Positions 46,120-56,486 are shown, counted from the stretch's first letter. The stretch: DNA of 64,000 bases from Chloroherpetonaceae bacterium (GCA_028277445.1 JANQGG010000063.1:1-64000), one strand, 5' to 3'. The notes: a model not told the origin generated them from the letters alone. Made by a program: numbers and translations.

Positions 46120-46731
46120 TTAAAGTTCATCACGACCTTGAAGCGCGCGTGTGAGCGTAGCTTCGTCAATGTACTCGAGCTCACTGCCAACAGGAATGCC
46201 TCTGGCAATTCGTGAGAGTTTAAGTTCTAAAGGTTTGAGTAGTTTTGAGAGGTATAACACCGTGGTTTCACCTTCAACGGTGGGATTAATGGCCAGAATG
46301 ATCTCCTTGATCTCTGTGTCTTTTTCCTGGAGCCTGCCAAGAAGCTCACGAATTTTCAAATCATCAGGGCCAACGCCTTCCAATGGCGAAATCACACCAT
46401 GCAAAACATGATACAAGCCATTGTATTGATTGGTTCGTTCAAAAGCCAGTACATCGCTTGGCGATTCTACCACACAAATCGTTGTGTGATTGCGTTTGTT
46501 GCCCGTACAAATTGAACATGGATCGGTCCCACAATCCGTAACATTCTGACATTTTGTGCAAAATGTGACTTTATGTTTAACATCTAAAAGGGCTTGAGCC
46601 AAAGACTCGATGTGAGATTTGTCTTCCTGAAGGACAAACATAGCCAGGCGCTGAGCTGTTTTTCGTCCAATTCCAGGTAACTTAGAAAATTGCTCAATCA
46701 ACTGCTCAATCGACTGAGATGTATAACGCAT
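46120..46731 (-). CDS. recR: recombination mediator RecR
   Basis: The 203-residue protein helps load RecA in the RecFOR pathway. It has the N-terminal HhH segment ([19 protein letters not shown]), the four-cysteine zinc finger [18 protein letters not shown], and the Toprim domain ([16 protein letters not shown], then [20 protein letters not shown]). The C-terminus [20 protein letters not shown] is the conserved family tail. It lies 17 bases after ybaB and 17 bases before the carotenoid desaturase. Confidence 0.97.
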   Translation of the reverse strand: MRYTSQSIEQLIEQFSKLPGIGRKTAQRLAMFVLQEDKSHIESLAQALLDVKHKVTFCTKCQNVTDCGTDPCSICTGNKRNHTTICVVESPSDVLAFERTNQYNGLYHVLHGVISPLEGVGPDDLKIRELLGRLQEKDTEIKEIILAINPTVEGETTVLYLSKLLKPLELKLSRIARGIPVGSELEYIDEATLTRALQGRDEL

Positions 46732-46748
46732 TGATCTTGAGAGCTGAT

Positions 46749-47084
46749 TTAACCTGGCAAATTCATATTTTTTAGAAAACTCATATCCCCAAGCATACCA
46801 CCGGTTGCTTTAGACATTTGTTCCTGGGCCATCTTCGTGGCATTTGCCAACGCCAGATTTGTAGCCGCAACCACCAAATCCTGAACCATATCCTGGTCAT
46901 CCATGATGTCTTTATCTATTGAAATAGAAACCAGTTCATGCTTCCCGTTAGCAACTGCTTTTACCATGCCGCCGCCGGCTTCACCGGTAACTGTCATCGA
47001 TTCCAATTCTTTCTGAACTTCTTGCATTTTGCTACCAATTTGTTGAACTTGTTTCAGCATAGATGACATATCATTTAATTGCAT
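46749..47084 (-). CDS. ybaB: YbaB/EbfC nucleoid-associated protein
   Basis: The 111-residue protein has the YbaB pattern [20 protein letters not shown], followed by [20 protein letters not shown] and [20 protein letters not shown]. These form the tweezers-like dimer that binds DNA. It is co-transcribed with recR, as in very many bacteria. The C-terminal [11 protein letters not shown] is glycine-rich. Confidence 0.95.
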   Translation of the reverse strand: MQLNDMSSMLKQVQQIGSKMQEVQKELESMTVTGEAGGGMVKAVANGKHELVSISIDKDIMDDQDMVQDLVVAATNLALANATKMAQEQMSKATGGMLGDMSFLKNMNLPG

Positions 47085-47240
47085 AGCGCTTGTATTTATA
47101 AAAAGTTTGCAATGGAATAAAACTTTTGATTGATTATCAAAAGTTTTCTAAGTATTTAATGAAAACGCCTCCCATTATCAAATTAGGATACTGTATCTTT
47201 TGAATTTTCAGCAAATAGCGCTAAAAATTTCGCTCAATAG

Positions 47241-48683
47241 TTATAATAAGGATTTTCCAAAGCTAAGAATTTCATCAAGCCTGTTTTTTGAGCCTGCTTC
47301 AGCATAAAATCTTACCACCGGTTCGGTTCCACTGAAACGTACCAAAAACCAGCTATTATCTTCACAAATCATTTTCACGCCATCTCGTTTATCAACCTTT
47401 ACAACAGCTTTGCCGGATATCTCAGTTGGCGTTTTGTTTTGTAAGGATTCCAACAGGGCATTTTTCTTCTCTTCGGCCAAGCGATAATTCTGACGGTCGG
47501 TGTAAAAATACCCGTACTCTTTGTATAAATCCTCTAAATATTCAGAAAGCGTTTTACCGGTGCGCGCTGCAATTTCAACAAACAGTAAACACGCTAAAAC
47601 ACCGTCTTTTTCAGGGATATGGTTAAACACTGAAAGCCCGTTCGACTCCTCCCCGCCTATGATCATATCTTCACGCATCATCACTTCGCCGATGTATTTA
47701 AATCCAACTGGTACATCATGGCACACAATGCCTTCTTTTTTGGCAATGGCATCAATCAAATGCGTGGTAGCCAATGTTCGCACCACGCAACCTTTCCAGT
47801 CTTTTTTGTGCTTTAAAGCATAATGGAACAAAATCGCCAACAGTTGATTGGCTTGCAGGTATGTTCCGGTGCTATCGATAGCCGCATAGCGATCCGCATC
47901 GCCATCGTTGGCAATACCAATCACAAATTCACCGGTCTTTCCACGATCACCGACTCTTGCAATTAACTCCGGGATGTTTTCTTCCGAAGGTTCCGGCGGA
48001 CGCCCCCCGAAATACACATCGCGGTGATCGTTCATGACTTCTACATCACAGCCCAAATCGTTTAAAAATTTGTCGGTATACTCACGCGCCGTACCATACA
48101 TGGCATCATACACCACTTTAATGCCGGATGTTGAAATCACATCGGTATCAATAAATGTTTTTAATCGCTCAAGATAGGTTGGCTGTGGATTGATCATCTC
48201 AATCATGCCTTTTTCCAAAAGGCTTTCAAATGACTCATAAGTGTATTCTTTGGGATCGGTTTGCTGAGCCTGAAACAGCTCGCTAAACTTCGCTTCAAAT
48301 ATTTTGGTGATCTCGGGCAAAGCCGGCGCACCATCTGCGGTTGAAAACTTAATGCCCTGGTAATCCGGTGGATTGTGGGACGCCGTAAAATTCAAACCGC
48401 CACCGGCGCTTCGTCGGGTGATTTCGTATGAAATAACCGGCGTTGGAACATCACGATCGCATAAAAACGCTTTAATACCATGCGAGCCTAAAACCGTGGC
48501 CGCTAATTTTGAAAATTCCTCCCCCAAAAAACGTGTATCTCTGCCGATAACAACTCCTTTTTGGCCGAGACCCGATTCCTTTAAATACGAAACAATGGCC
48601 TCCAAAACTAAACTCAGGTTATCGTAGGTGAATTCATCGGCAATGATTGCACGCCAACCTGAAGTTCCAAACTTAATTTTCAT
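47241..48683 (-). CDS. phosphoglucomutase / phosphomannomutase family enzyme
   Basis: The 480-residue protein of the alpha-D-phosphohexomutase family starts MKIKFGTSGWRAIIADEFTY and has the active-site serine loop GLNFTASHNPPDYQGIKFST, the metal-binding GIANDGDADRYAAID and the sugar-binding GGEESNGLSVF. FSGTEPVVRFYAEA is the phosphate-binding loop. It interconverts hexose 1- and 6-phosphates. The in-frame ATG at 48683 is chosen because an earlier start at 48725 adds 14 non-conserved residues. It follows the transketolase half by about 50 bases. Confidence 0.92.
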   Translation of the reverse strand: MKIKFGTSGWRAIIADEFTYDNLSLVLEAIVSYLKESGLGQKGVVIGRDTRFLGEEFSKLAATVLGSHGIKAFLCDRDVPTPVISYEITRRSAGGGLNFTASHNPPDYQGIKFSTADGAPALPEITKIFEAKFSELFQAQQTDPKEYTYESFESLLEKGMIEMINPQPTYLERLKTFIDTDVISTSGIKVVYDAMYGTAREYTDKFLNDLGCDVEVMNDHRDVYFGGRPPEPSEENIPELIARVGDRGKTGEFVIGIANDGDADRYAAIDSTGTYLQANQLLAILFHYALKHKKDWKGCVVRTLATTHLIDAIAKKEGIVCHDVPVGFKYIGEVMMREDMIIGGEESNGLSVFNHIPEKDGVLACLLFVEIAARTGKTLSEYLEDLYKEYGYFYTDRQNYRLAEEKKNALLESLQNKTPTEISGKAVVKVDKRDGVKMICEDNSWFLVRFSGTEPVVRFYAEAGSKNRLDEILSFGKSLL

Positions 48684-48732
48684 GGATTGTGGTTTTTTAA
48701 TAATGTTCTGTTTTACAACGCTCAAGAAACGC

Positions 48733-49719
48733 TTACGCTCTTTTCTTACCCAAAACGGTTTTCACTTTTTCCTTGATTTTTTCTTCGGTCAGCCCGAATT
48801 TTTTTAATAACTCTTCGGGAGCGCCCGACTTACCAAATTTATCTTCAACGCCAACCATTCCCATGGGTACCGGAACCGTTCGAACAACCACACCAGCCAC
48901 AGCTTCGGAAAGCCCGGTAAAAATCTGATGCTCTTCAGCCGTTACAATAGCGCCGGTTTCCTGAGCTGCTGCTACAATGGCCTCTTCATCCAGTGGCTTA
49001 ATGGTATGCATGTTAATGACGCGTGCGCTAATGCCTTCTTCTTCCAACTGATAAGCCGCTTGAAGCGCTTTCCAAACCATAACCCCACAAGCAATAATCG
49101 TAACATCCGTGCCTTGTTTGAGCTGGATGGATTTGCCAATTTCAAACGGTTCGCTTTCCAATGAAAAATCTGCTAAAGCCGGGCGGCTGAAACGGAGGTA
49201 GGTTGGCCCGTCATACTCGGCAATGGCTTTCGTTGCACGAATGGTCTCCATATAATCACAGGGGACAACAACGGTCATGTTTGGCAGACCGCGCATTAAA
49301 CCGATATCTTCCAAAATTTGGTGAGTAGCGCCATCTTCACCCAATGTCAGGCCGGAGTGCGATGCACAGATTTTAACATTTAATTCCGAATAGCACACGG
49401 ATTGACGAATTTGGTCATACACACGACCGGTTGCAAAATTTGCAAACGTGGCGGTATAAGCAATTTTTCCGGCAGTAGCAAATCCTGCAGCCATACTTAT
49501 CATATTGGCTTCGGCAATCCCCACATTAAAAAACCGCTCGGGATATGCTTTTTGGAACAAATGCATATTAACCGATCCCGTAAGATCAGCCGATAACGAC
49601 ACAACGCGTTCATCTTTACCAATCTCCAATAACGCTTCACCAAACCCTTTTCGTGTAGCTTTGTTCCCTCTCGACTCAAGCCTAGCCTGAGCCATTGTAC
49701 CATTACTTGATTTTTCCAT
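48733..49719 (-). CDS. transketolase, C-terminal subunit of a split enzyme
   Basis: The 328-residue protein covers the pyrimidine-binding and C-terminal domains of transketolase: [20 protein letters not shown], then [20 protein letters not shown], then [20 protein letters not shown] and [20 protein letters not shown]. The N-terminal thiamine-pyrophosphate half is not in the window. In split transketolases the two subunits are usually encoded together, but here ksgA is divergently placed on the upstream side. The ATG at 49719 gives [15 protein letters not shown] and is a better start than 49806. It works in the pentose phosphate and carbon pathways. Confidence 0.93.
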   Translation of the reverse strand: MEKSSNGTMAQARLESRGNKATRKGFGEALLEIGKDERVVSLSADLTGSVNMHLFQKAYPERFFNVGIAEANMISMAAGFATAGKIAYTATFANFATGRVYDQIRQSVCYSELNVKICASHSGLTLGEDGATHQILEDIGLMRGLPNMTVVVPCDYMETIRATKAIAEYDGPTYLRFSRPALADFSLESEPFEIGKSIQLKQGTDVTIIACGVMVWKALQAAYQLEEEGISARVINMHTIKPLDEEAIVAAAQETGAIVTAEEHQIFTGLSEAVAGVVVRTVPVPMGMVGVEDKFGKSGAPEELLKKFGLTEEKIKEKVKTVLGKKRA

Positions 49720-49768
49720 TGAAAATATGATTAACTTAGCGGTTTTAGCGATCCACTGTGAATTAAAA

Positions 49769-50557
49769 ATGAAGATAAAATATAAGGATACCGACCTGTG
49801 TAGCAAAAAAAGTTTCGGACAAAATTTCCTGACTGATGGGAATATATCAAAAAAAATCGTTCGGTCAGCAGATTTATCTGAAAAGGATCATGTTCTTGAA
49901 ATCGGGCCGGGTTTCGGTGCGCTTACCCGGCATATTACAGAAATCACCGATCAATTTACCGCCGTTGAATTGGACTCGGATCTTGCAGCATTTATCCATG
50001 AGAATTTCCCAAAGTGCCATCTCATTCAAGATGACATTTTAAAGGTTGATCTTGGCCATATCACCAACGAACCTTTAAAAATCCTGGGCAATATTCCTTA
50101 CAACATCACCTCACCCATTCTCTTTCATTTGATCGATCATTATTCATCGTTGCATTCGGCCGTGTTGATGATGCAGGATGAAGTCGCCAGACGCATTACT
50201 GCACAGCCCGGCACAAAAGCCTATGGCATTCTTTCGGTGCAATTGCAAACCTTTGCCCGCGTTGAGTATTTGTTTAAAGTGAAAAAATCGGTGTTTATGC
50301 CCCGCCCTGATGTGGATAGCGCGGTCATTAAACTCACCTTTTCCGATACTTTGCCTATTACCAACACGTCACTTTTCCAAAAGCTTGTGCGAACAGCTTT
50401 TAGCAAACGCCGAAAAACGCTTGCTAACAACTTAAAAGGGGTGTTTGAGTGCAGTGGTTTAGATGAATCGCTCCTTAAAAAACGTGCCGAAGAACTCAGC
50501 CCGGAGGGTTTTCAAGAACTGGCTAATGGATTTGCTGAAAAAACAAACAGAGAATGA
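49769..50557 (+). CDS. ksgA: 16S rRNA dimethyladenosine transferase
   Basis: This enzyme dimethylates two adenines of the small-subunit rRNA. The 262-residue protein begins [20 protein letters not shown], then [15 protein letters not shown] (SAM motif I), [18 protein letters not shown] (the NxPY catalytic motif IV is NIPY), and [15 protein letters not shown], a family hallmark. [16 protein letters not shown] and a C-terminal [12 protein letters not shown] are also typical. The ATG at 49769 is preferred over the one at 49727 because homologues start about 14 residues before SFGQNF. It is divergent from the transketolase half. Confidence 0.96.
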   Translation: MKIKYKDTDLCSKKSFGQNFLTDGNISKKIVRSADLSEKDHVLEIGPGFGALTRHITEITDQFTAVELDSDLAAFIHENFPKCHLIQDDILKVDLGHITNEPLKILGNIPYNITSPILFHLIDHYSSLHSAVLMMQDEVARRITAQPGTKAYGILSVQLQTFARVEYLFKVKKSVFMPRPDVDSAVIKLTFSDTLPITNTSLFQKLVRTAFSKRRKTLANNLKGVFECSGLDESLLKKRAEELSPEGFQELANGFAEKTNRE

Positions 50558-50571
50558 CAATAAAATAGCTA

Positions 50572-50602
50572 GTCATGCTGAGTAACTTGTTTCAGCATCT
50601 AT
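50572..50602. repeat. partial copy of the repeat's second hairpin unit
   Basis: GTCATGCTGAGTAACTTGTTTCAGCATCTA here resembles the reverse complement of the second hairpin unit in the repeats at 1 and 25394. It is a solitary fragment in the gap after ksgA. Confidence 0.6.
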
Positions 50603-50709
50603 TCTTTCATAAAATACTGAAAACCTGTAACCTTAATAAAAAACCTGTTCAGCATATAGCTCAGGGAGAGAGTTTATGTAAAGTAAGTATTAACCAGTAA
50701 CACCAACTA

Positions 50710-51609
50710 TTACTCCCTTGCACCCGCTTTTTTAAGTAGCTCAACCACTTCTTGGTGACCAAATATTGACGCTACCTTCAAAGCTGTACTTCCATCCTTA
50801 AGCTTTACATTCACATCTGCTTTGGCGGCAAGCAATGCTTCTACCACATTTACGGATCCATTCATAGAGGCCCCCATCAAAGCCGTTGCACCGTTTTCAA
50901 CCTTTGCATTCACATCTGCTTTTGCAGCAATAAGGGTATGAACCACTTCGAGATGGTCGTTACTAGAAGCAAACATCAAAGCTGTTCCACCTTTCTTATC
51001 ATTTGCATTCACATCTGCTTTTGCAGCAATAAGGATTTGAGCCACTTCGAGATGGCCGTTACTAGAAGCGCACATCAAAGCCGTTATGCCTTTCTCATCC
51101 TTTGCATTCACATCTGCTTTCGCTGCAAGTAGTGCCTGAACCACTTCCAGGTTGCCCTTATAAGACACTGCCATCAAAGCTGTGCTTCCATCTTTAATTT
51201 TTGCATTCACATCTGCTTTCGCTGCAAGTAATGCCTGAACCACTTTCAGGTTGCCCTTATAAGAAGCTCCCATCAAAGCTGTACTACCATCTTTAACCTT
51301 TGCATTCACATCTGCTTTCGCTGCCAGCAACACCTCTACTACCTCTAAGTGACCTTTTACAGACGCCGCCATCAAAGCCGTTTCACCTTCTTCACCCTTT
51401 GCATTAACATCTGCTTTCGCAGCTATAAGTTTTTTAACTTCTGTTATGTTACCCTCTTTAGCTGCCTGAATAAGTTTGATGTCGGAGTTGGCGTCTGACA
51501 TACCGGCAGAAGCATATTGAGCAAAAAAAGCAGTGGTTAAGGCAAACAGACATGTCAGAAAAAAGAAACGGGATTTTTCCCAAAGATGTGTTTTTTTAGT
51601 GGTGGCCAT
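50710..51609 (-). CDS. exported ankyrin-repeat protein
   Basis: The 299-residue protein has a signal peptide (SRFFFLTCLFALTTAFFAQ, cleavage near ASA) and then about eight 33-residue ankyrin repeats with the consensus AAKADVNAKxxDGSTALMxAS and xxGxLEVVxxLL. Adjacent copies are nearly identical (compare KDGSTALMGASYKGNLKVVQ with KDGSTALMAVSYKGNLEVVQ), so the array has recently expanded by duplication. It is probably periplasmic or surface-exposed and binds proteins. The function is unknown. Confidence 0.9.
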   Translation of the reverse strand: MATTKKTHLWEKSRFFFLTCLFALTTAFFAQYASAGMSDANSDIKLIQAAKEGNITEVKKLIAAKADVNAKGEEGETALMAASVKGHLEVVEVLLAAKADVNAKVKDGSTALMGASYKGNLKVVQALLAAKADVNAKIKDGSTALMAVSYKGNLEVVQALLAAKADVNAKDEKGITALMCASSNGHLEVAQILIAAKADVNANDKKGGTALMFASSNDHLEVVHTLIAAKADVNAKVENGATALMGASMNGSVNVVEALLAAKADVNVKLKDGSTALKVASIFGHQEVVELLKKAGARE

Positions 51610-52145
51610 GATTAGATAGGGTTTAATAATTTTGGGTAAATTATCTGTCTTAAAGATTACTCAGGGAACAGGGTACAACCAAAACTTTAAAGCCTTAAGA
51701 AGTTAAGGGTACTATTGGCATATTTCCAACTGATTCGTTAGAAAGCCTTGTTGAGTTTTCATATTTGGCAATAATAAAATTGCGCAGCGGTACCAAAATG
51801 TATATGCTCAGCAACGCCGCAGCGCTCATTGCAATGAGAAACTAAAGAAATACAACATGCCACATTACATGAAAACGTTCACAGATTCCTGCTTTCGCAA
51901 GGAATGACAGATAAAAACAACCCCTTCTTTTTTGTCATGCCGAACTCCGATCCGGCATCCAGTGTCTTGTTCCCTTCGGCAAGTGTTTCGTTATTCCTTC
52001 GGCTGGCAATCAGCAAGCTACCTGGTAAACAACCCATGAAAGAAAATAATACGATTATAAAAACACCGGTTAATCACTGAAATAAAGAGCCAGTTGCAAA
52101 CTCAATTTCAGAAGAGCATGATTTACATATGTCATCATCATAGCT
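51610..52145. other. repeat-rich intergenic stretch
   Basis: No gene is supported here. 51893-51990 holds short hairpin repeat fragments such as TTCCTGCTTTCGCAAGGAAT and GTCATGCCGAACTCCGATCC with GGCATCCAG, similar in kind to fragments at 61900-61990. The rest shows no terminator or RNA gene. Confidence 0.6.
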
Positions 52146-52592
52146 TTATTCAATACCCAGAGTTGGTAATTGCTTCACCTTATGATACTTTAGAGCAGCA
52201 GCAATACATTTTTTTAATTCAATTTCCGGAACATTATCATTCATCTGAAAACAAATCGCTCTATTTCCTTCAAATTTAAATAGTTTATTATAAAGCAGTT
52301 TGAACGTTGGAACCAACTTGCTCGTACATTTAAAATACATCGCGTATTGTTCAGGATTTTTATGCTTCCAATCAAGTCTTATCGTGCTTCCATTTTTTAC
52401 CAAGTAGCTAGGCTCGCCCCATTTTAAGGTTTCTTCAATTTTCCGGATGTCTTCAATGTCATTTGCCGTCTCCAAAATTAACTGACGAAGATGCTTAATC
52501 TTGGGTTTAACCCAACTTGGATACTTATTGAAAACCTGTTCAACTTCAGGACTTGTTTCTATGTGTAAATTTCTCATTGCTGTGGATTGCAT
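52146..52592 (-). CDS. DUF1801-domain protein
   Basis: The 148-residue protein has the DUF1801 pattern: VFNKYPSWVKPKIKHLRQLI, then IRKIEETLKWGEPSYLVKNG and IRLDWKHKNPEQYAMYFKC. The EExLKWGxPxY block is the family hallmark. These small globular proteins are widespread and of unknown function. It starts at an ATG at 52592, with a second ATG at 52577 (MRNLHIETS) that is equally acceptable. There are no operon partners. Confidence 0.8.
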   Translation of the reverse strand: MQSTAMRNLHIETSPEVEQVFNKYPSWVKPKIKHLRQLILETANDIEDIRKIEETLKWGEPSYLVKNGSTIRLDWKHKNPEQYAMYFKCTSKLVPTFKLLYNKLFKFEGNRAICFQMNDNVPEIELKKCIAAALKYHKVKQLPTLGIE

Positions 52593-52688
52593 ATACCTCT
52601 TATATTAATACTTGGGATTTCACTTTGTTATGAACAAATTAGCACGATGCTAAGCCCAAAGGCAGTTCATTAATTCATATTTCAATCT

Positions 52689-53936
52689 TCAATCAGACGT
52701 CTCTTCTCCGGATTCATGCTCATTGATCAGCTGAGCGGCGATTGCCATCACTTTCTCTTTTTTGGATCGCATGGTTTTATCGGCTTCCAAAAACGTTTCC
52801 AGCGCTTCATTAATGGATAAGCTTTTTGTCAGAGCAGGCTCACGGCTTCGATTGGTTTTCTCGGCGACTTCCACATTAATTTGGCTGAGTAAAAACGCTT
52901 CCGATAGCGCTTCTTTGATCTCAGGCAACTGAATCTCTGATTTTTGAGCGTCGCTACATCGGACTCGAACACGAACCACCGCATCCCGAACAGACTGCCC
53001 CTGGCATTCTGCCAAAATGGCTTTCATGGGATCGTTTTTTTGGCTGACATCAATCTCCAGTGATAAAAATGGCCTGGCAGGCGTTTCAATATGGTGATAC
53101 CTAATCTGTTGCTCATCTATTTCAACCATGACAAACCCTTTAGACTGCCGCCATTCGGCAAAACTGATCCGCTCGGGACTTCCTGAATACACCACGGGTG
53201 GCAAGTTCGTATCATTTAGATTTTGATGTTTATGAATATGGCCAAGCGCCACGTATTGAAATTCAGGTTTAGCCATTGAACCCACCGAGAACAACGGGTC
53301 TTTGGTAAAGAGGGTTTGTCGTTCAGAATTTTCGGTAATTTCCGCCGTATCCAGATGCAAATGCGCCGCCACAATAACCGGATAATCAATGGGATTCTTG
53401 CGCTGTTCTTCCGATTTTAGTGAGAGAAAGTTCACATAAATATCATGAATTTTATCACGAAGATCTTCTGGTGAAAGGTCAGCAAATTCTTTTTTTGAAA
53501 AAATGTTGCTTTTAATGGGCCACGGCAACCCAATGATCCGCAACGGACCGGATTTGGTTTGAATATCCCTGGCTTCTGCTTTGGAAAATATGGTGACATT
53601 TGGCAGCAAATCTTCATAGATTTGCAATGCATGAGCTTTGCCGTAAGCAAACGGGTGATCGTGATTGCCCACCACCATCACAATTGGAATTTTGGCATCA
53701 ATCAAGGGTTTCAGGCATTCGGAAAAAATTTTTTGCTCAGTTGGGCTGGGCGAGGCATCCCGAAACGCATCACCGCAAAATAAAAACACATCCACACCCT
53801 CCTTAACAGCATGATCTGTCATAAACTGAAAGGCTCGCTTAAAATCCAGCAACCGTGTATTGAGCCCTGTTTCAGAGTCCAATTTCCCATGGGTGGTATA
53901 ACCAATATGAATATCAGCCGTGTGGAGTATTTTCAT
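52689..53936 (-). CDS. sbcD: SbcD/Mre11-like DNA repair nuclease
   Basis: The 415-residue protein has the metallophosphoesterase motifs in order: ILHTADIHIGYTTHGKLD (metal-binding D and H), VDVFLFCGDAFRD (GD), VMVVGNHDHPFA (GNHD), VIVAAHLHLDTAE and YVALGHIHKHQNL (GHxH). The C-terminal part carries the family cap domain. SbcD works with the SbcC ATPase to cleave DNA ends and hairpins. No sbcC is adjacent or elsewhere in this window, so this is either an orphan or paired at a distance. Confidence 0.9.
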   Translation of the reverse strand: MKILHTADIHIGYTTHGKLDSETGLNTRLLDFKRAFQFMTDHAVKEGVDVFLFCGDAFRDASPSPTEQKIFSECLKPLIDAKIPIVMVVGNHDHPFAYGKAHALQIYEDLLPNVTIFSKAEARDIQTKSGPLRIIGLPWPIKSNIFSKKEFADLSPEDLRDKIHDIYVNFLSLKSEEQRKNPIDYPVIVAAHLHLDTAEITENSERQTLFTKDPLFSVGSMAKPEFQYVALGHIHKHQNLNDTNLPPVVYSGSPERISFAEWRQSKGFVMVEIDEQQIRYHHIETPARPFLSLEIDVSQKNDPMKAILAECQGQSVRDAVVRVRVRCSDAQKSEIQLPEIKEALSEAFLLSQINVEVAEKTNRSREPALTKSLSINEALETFLEADKTMRSKKEKVMAIAAQLINEHESGEETSD

Positions 53937-54011
53937 ACGATAATAATGACCATTTTATACTTTCAACAATGACTTGAAATAAATAATCATTTCAAAAAAA
54001 ACATAAAAAAA

Positions 54012-54032
54012 ATGCCCGGAAAAACCGGGCAT
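54012..54032 (-). terminator. terminator after htpG
   Basis: The stem ATGCCCGG / CCGGGCAT has a 5-base loop and a T-run on the minus strand, 33 bases below the htpG stop. It is well formed. Confidence 0.85.
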
Positions 54033-54064
54033 CAATGATAAACTTTTCTCTCCGAATAAGAAGC

Positions 54065-55930
54065 TTACTTGGTCGCTTCAAGCATCAGTTCGTTCATACG
54101 GCTTACATAATCAGTGGGCGATTCCAACATACCATCCAAGAGCATCGCGCCTTCAAAAAGCTGCAAGATGCAACTACGCAGTTTCGGATCAGTAGAGCTT
54201 GCCATATTGAGAGTGGAAAGATTTTTAATCAACGGATGTGAAAGATTTACTTCCAGAATTTTTTTGGATTTGGCATGTTCTTTATTCATCATCTGCATGA
54301 TGCGCTCCATTTGAGGATCCATGGCATCCTTACCGGCAACCAGCGTAACCGGAGAGCTCACCAACCGTTTGGATTCCACCACATCTTCCACGTTGTCTTT
54401 CAGGGTATCTTTGAACACTTCCAGGAGCGACTTGGAGAGATTTTCACTGAGTTTTTCCTGGCCCCCTTCAACTTTTTCGTCTTTGATGTCCAGTTCAGCC
54501 TTATCAATGGATTTAAAGGCTTTTTTCTCATATTCGCCTAAACTTGGTACAATAAACACATCTACCGGCTCATGAAGCAATAACACTTCCAGATCATTCT
54601 TTTTAAAGTATTCAAGGTTAGGATTTCGCTCCAATTGCTTGCGGTCTTCGCCCGAAATATAGTAGATTTCTTTTTGATCGTCCTTCATGCGTTCTACATA
54701 TTCCTTGAGCGAAATAATCTCGCCGGTTTCGGTTTTGGTGGTTTCGAACCGAAGCAAGTTCATAAGTTTATCCCGGTTTGTGAAATCCATATTCACGCCC
54801 TGCTTAAAGAGCGGACCGTATTCTTTGTAGAACGTTTCGAACTTGCCTTTATCGGTTTTAGCCAGATCTTCCAACCAACCGAGCACTTTGCTGGTAAGCA
54901 CCTGGTTGATTTTAGTCATCACCGGGCTAGATTGCGCCACCTCGCGCGATACATTAAGTGGCAAGTCTTCGGTATCCACCACGCCTTTAACGAATCGCAG
55001 GTACTCCGGTAAAAGTTCTTTGCAGTCGTCCTGGATCATCACCTTATTAACGTACAAATGCAATGATTTTTCTTCCTGCATACGCATCAAACCCATCGGA
55101 GCAGACTTTGGAATAAACAAAAGCGCTTTAAAGGTAACGCGTCCTTCCAGAGAAATGGCCAGATGATCCAACGGTTCCTGATAGTCGTTGGAGACAAATT
55201 TATAAAATTCGTTAAGTTCGTCTTCTTTTTGTTCGTTTTTTGGTTTTTGCCAAAGCGCTTGCACACTGTTGATCTGCTCTTTGCCCAAGTAGATCGGGAA
55301 GTCGACAAAGTTGGAGTACTTTTTAATAATGCTTTGCACCTGCCACTCTTCGGCGAAATCTTTATGATCGTCTTTGAGTTTAAAGTAGATTTTCGTACCG
55401 CGTGTGGGTTTATCAATTTCTTCAATGGTAAAGCTTGATTCACCTTTGGATTTCCATCGGTAGCCTTTTGAATCCTTTGCTGCATGGCGAGTTTCGATGG
55501 TTACTTCATCGGTAACCATAAATACCGAGTAAAAACCAACCCCAAACTGCCCGATGAGATTGCCATCCAAGGATTGTTTTTGTGATTTTAAAGCGCTCAA
55601 AAACTCCAGAGTGCCTGATTTTGCAACGGTTCCGATGTTTTTGATAAGCTCATCTTTTGTCATCCCCAAACCGCTATCTTCAATAGAAAACATCTGCTTA
55701 TCTTTATCGATCTCGATCTGAATCTTCAACTCAGCATCAACATCCAATAGCTCTTTATCGGTGATCTGCTGAAAGCGGATTTTACTTAACGCATCGGCTG
55801 AGTTTGAAATGAGTTCCCTTAGAAAAACTTCGGGATGGGTATAGAGTGAATGGACAATCAAATGAAGCAACTGCTTCATTTCGGCCTGGTAATTAAATTC
55901 CTGCAAATTTTCTGTTTTGGATTCCGACAT
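54065..55930 (-). CDS. htpG: Hsp90-family chaperone HtpG
   Basis: The 621-residue protein is the bacterial Hsp90, an ATP-dependent chaperone. The N-terminal GHKL ATPase has [40 protein letters not shown] and [16 protein letters not shown]. The middle domain has [13 protein letters not shown] with the conserved catalytic arginine region and [18 protein letters not shown]. The C-terminal dimerisation domain follows. A strong ribosome binding site (AAAGGAGAGACAC) precedes the ATG. Confidence 0.97.
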   Translation of the reverse strand: MSESKTENLQEFNYQAEMKQLLHLIVHSLYTHPEVFLRELISNSADALSKIRFQQITDKELLDVDAELKIQIEIDKDKQMFSIEDSGLGMTKDELIKNIGTVAKSGTLEFLSALKSQKQSLDGNLIGQFGVGFYSVFMVTDEVTIETRHAAKDSKGYRWKSKGESSFTIEEIDKPTRGTKIYFKLKDDHKDFAEEWQVQSIIKKYSNFVDFPIYLGKEQINSVQALWQKPKNEQKEDELNEFYKFVSNDYQEPLDHLAISLEGRVTFKALLFIPKSAPMGLMRMQEEKSLHLYVNKVMIQDDCKELLPEYLRFVKGVVDTEDLPLNVSREVAQSSPVMTKINQVLTSKVLGWLEDLAKTDKGKFETFYKEYGPLFKQGVNMDFTNRDKLMNLLRFETTKTETGEIISLKEYVERMKDDQKEIYYISGEDRKQLERNPNLEYFKKNDLEVLLLHEPVDVFIVPSLGEYEKKAFKSIDKAELDIKDEKVEGGQEKLSENLSKSLLEVFKDTLKDNVEDVVESKRLVSSPVTLVAGKDAMDPQMERIMQMMNKEHAKSKKILEVNLSHPLIKNLSTLNMASSTDPKLRSCILQLFEGAMLLDGMLESPTDYVSRMNELMLEATK

Positions 55931-55934
55931 GTGT

Positions 55935-55943
55935 CTCTCCTTT
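55935..55943 (-). promoter_or_regulatory. ribosome binding site of htpG
   Basis: AAAGGAGAG on the minus strand, 4 bases before the ATG, is a strong Shine-Dalgarno match. Most genes here have weak ones. Confidence 0.75.
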
Positions 55944-56180
55944 CTTCGTCTTAATGCTTAATGTTTGGATAAAATCGTACGGTGATTGAGTGTTTTAGCG
56001 GGGCAATTATACATTTTTTTTACAATTCCCGCAAGTTTAAGAGATGCTTTCGATATGGATTTTATCTTGTTTCAACTCGGTTTTTCTTTTTGTTCCTCTC
56101 AGGCGGGAACTCCCAAAGACCGAGAGAGGCAAAAGAATGATTGAAACACAAGGCAGCCATTAAGTCATTTTCTCAAAATT

Positions 56181-56486
56181 TCACCCTTTTCTGAACAAGA
56201 CTTTCCCCACCCGTTTAATATGTTCTTTCAAATCTTGATTTGTTATATCGTGGTATATGGAAAGATCAATTTTATAGGGTAATAATAAATCATCCAATTC
56301 CTGTTCAATAACCTGTTGCAACGTTAAATCTAATGCCGTTCCCAACAATGTGATATCAATATCCGAAGCCGGCATGAATGTACCTTTTGCACGTGAGCCA
56401 TACAAAATAGCTTCTTCAACTTGGGAATGCCGGGCTAGAACTTGCTTTATATCCGATAATTCTTTTTCATTTAAACCGATTTCCAT
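56181..56486 (-). CDS. MNT-type nucleotidyltransferase, unpaired
   Basis: The 101-residue protein carries the minimal nucleotidyltransferase motif EAILYGSRAKGTFMPASDID, in which GSRAKGT...SDID holds the catalytic aspartates, and KIDLSIYHDI with a third carboxylate. Such proteins usually pair with a HEPN toxin and AMPylate it, but no HEPN gene is found on either side here. It is either a solitary antitoxin-like relic or works with a distant partner. Confidence 0.85.
   Translation of the reverse strand: MEIGLNEKELSDIKQVLARHSQVEEAILYGSRAKGTFMPASDIDITLLGTALDLTLQQVIEQELDDLLLPYKIDLSIYHDITNQDLKEHIKRVGKVLFRKG

Noticed and set aside
50710-51609. Regular near-identical DNA repeats that might suggest a CRISPR array
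   Set aside because: The 99-base period is in frame and encodes ankyrin repeats. There are no spacers.
53559-55485. Several open frames of 60-130 codons opposite or within sbcD and htpG
   Set aside because: They are shadows of the two intact genes.
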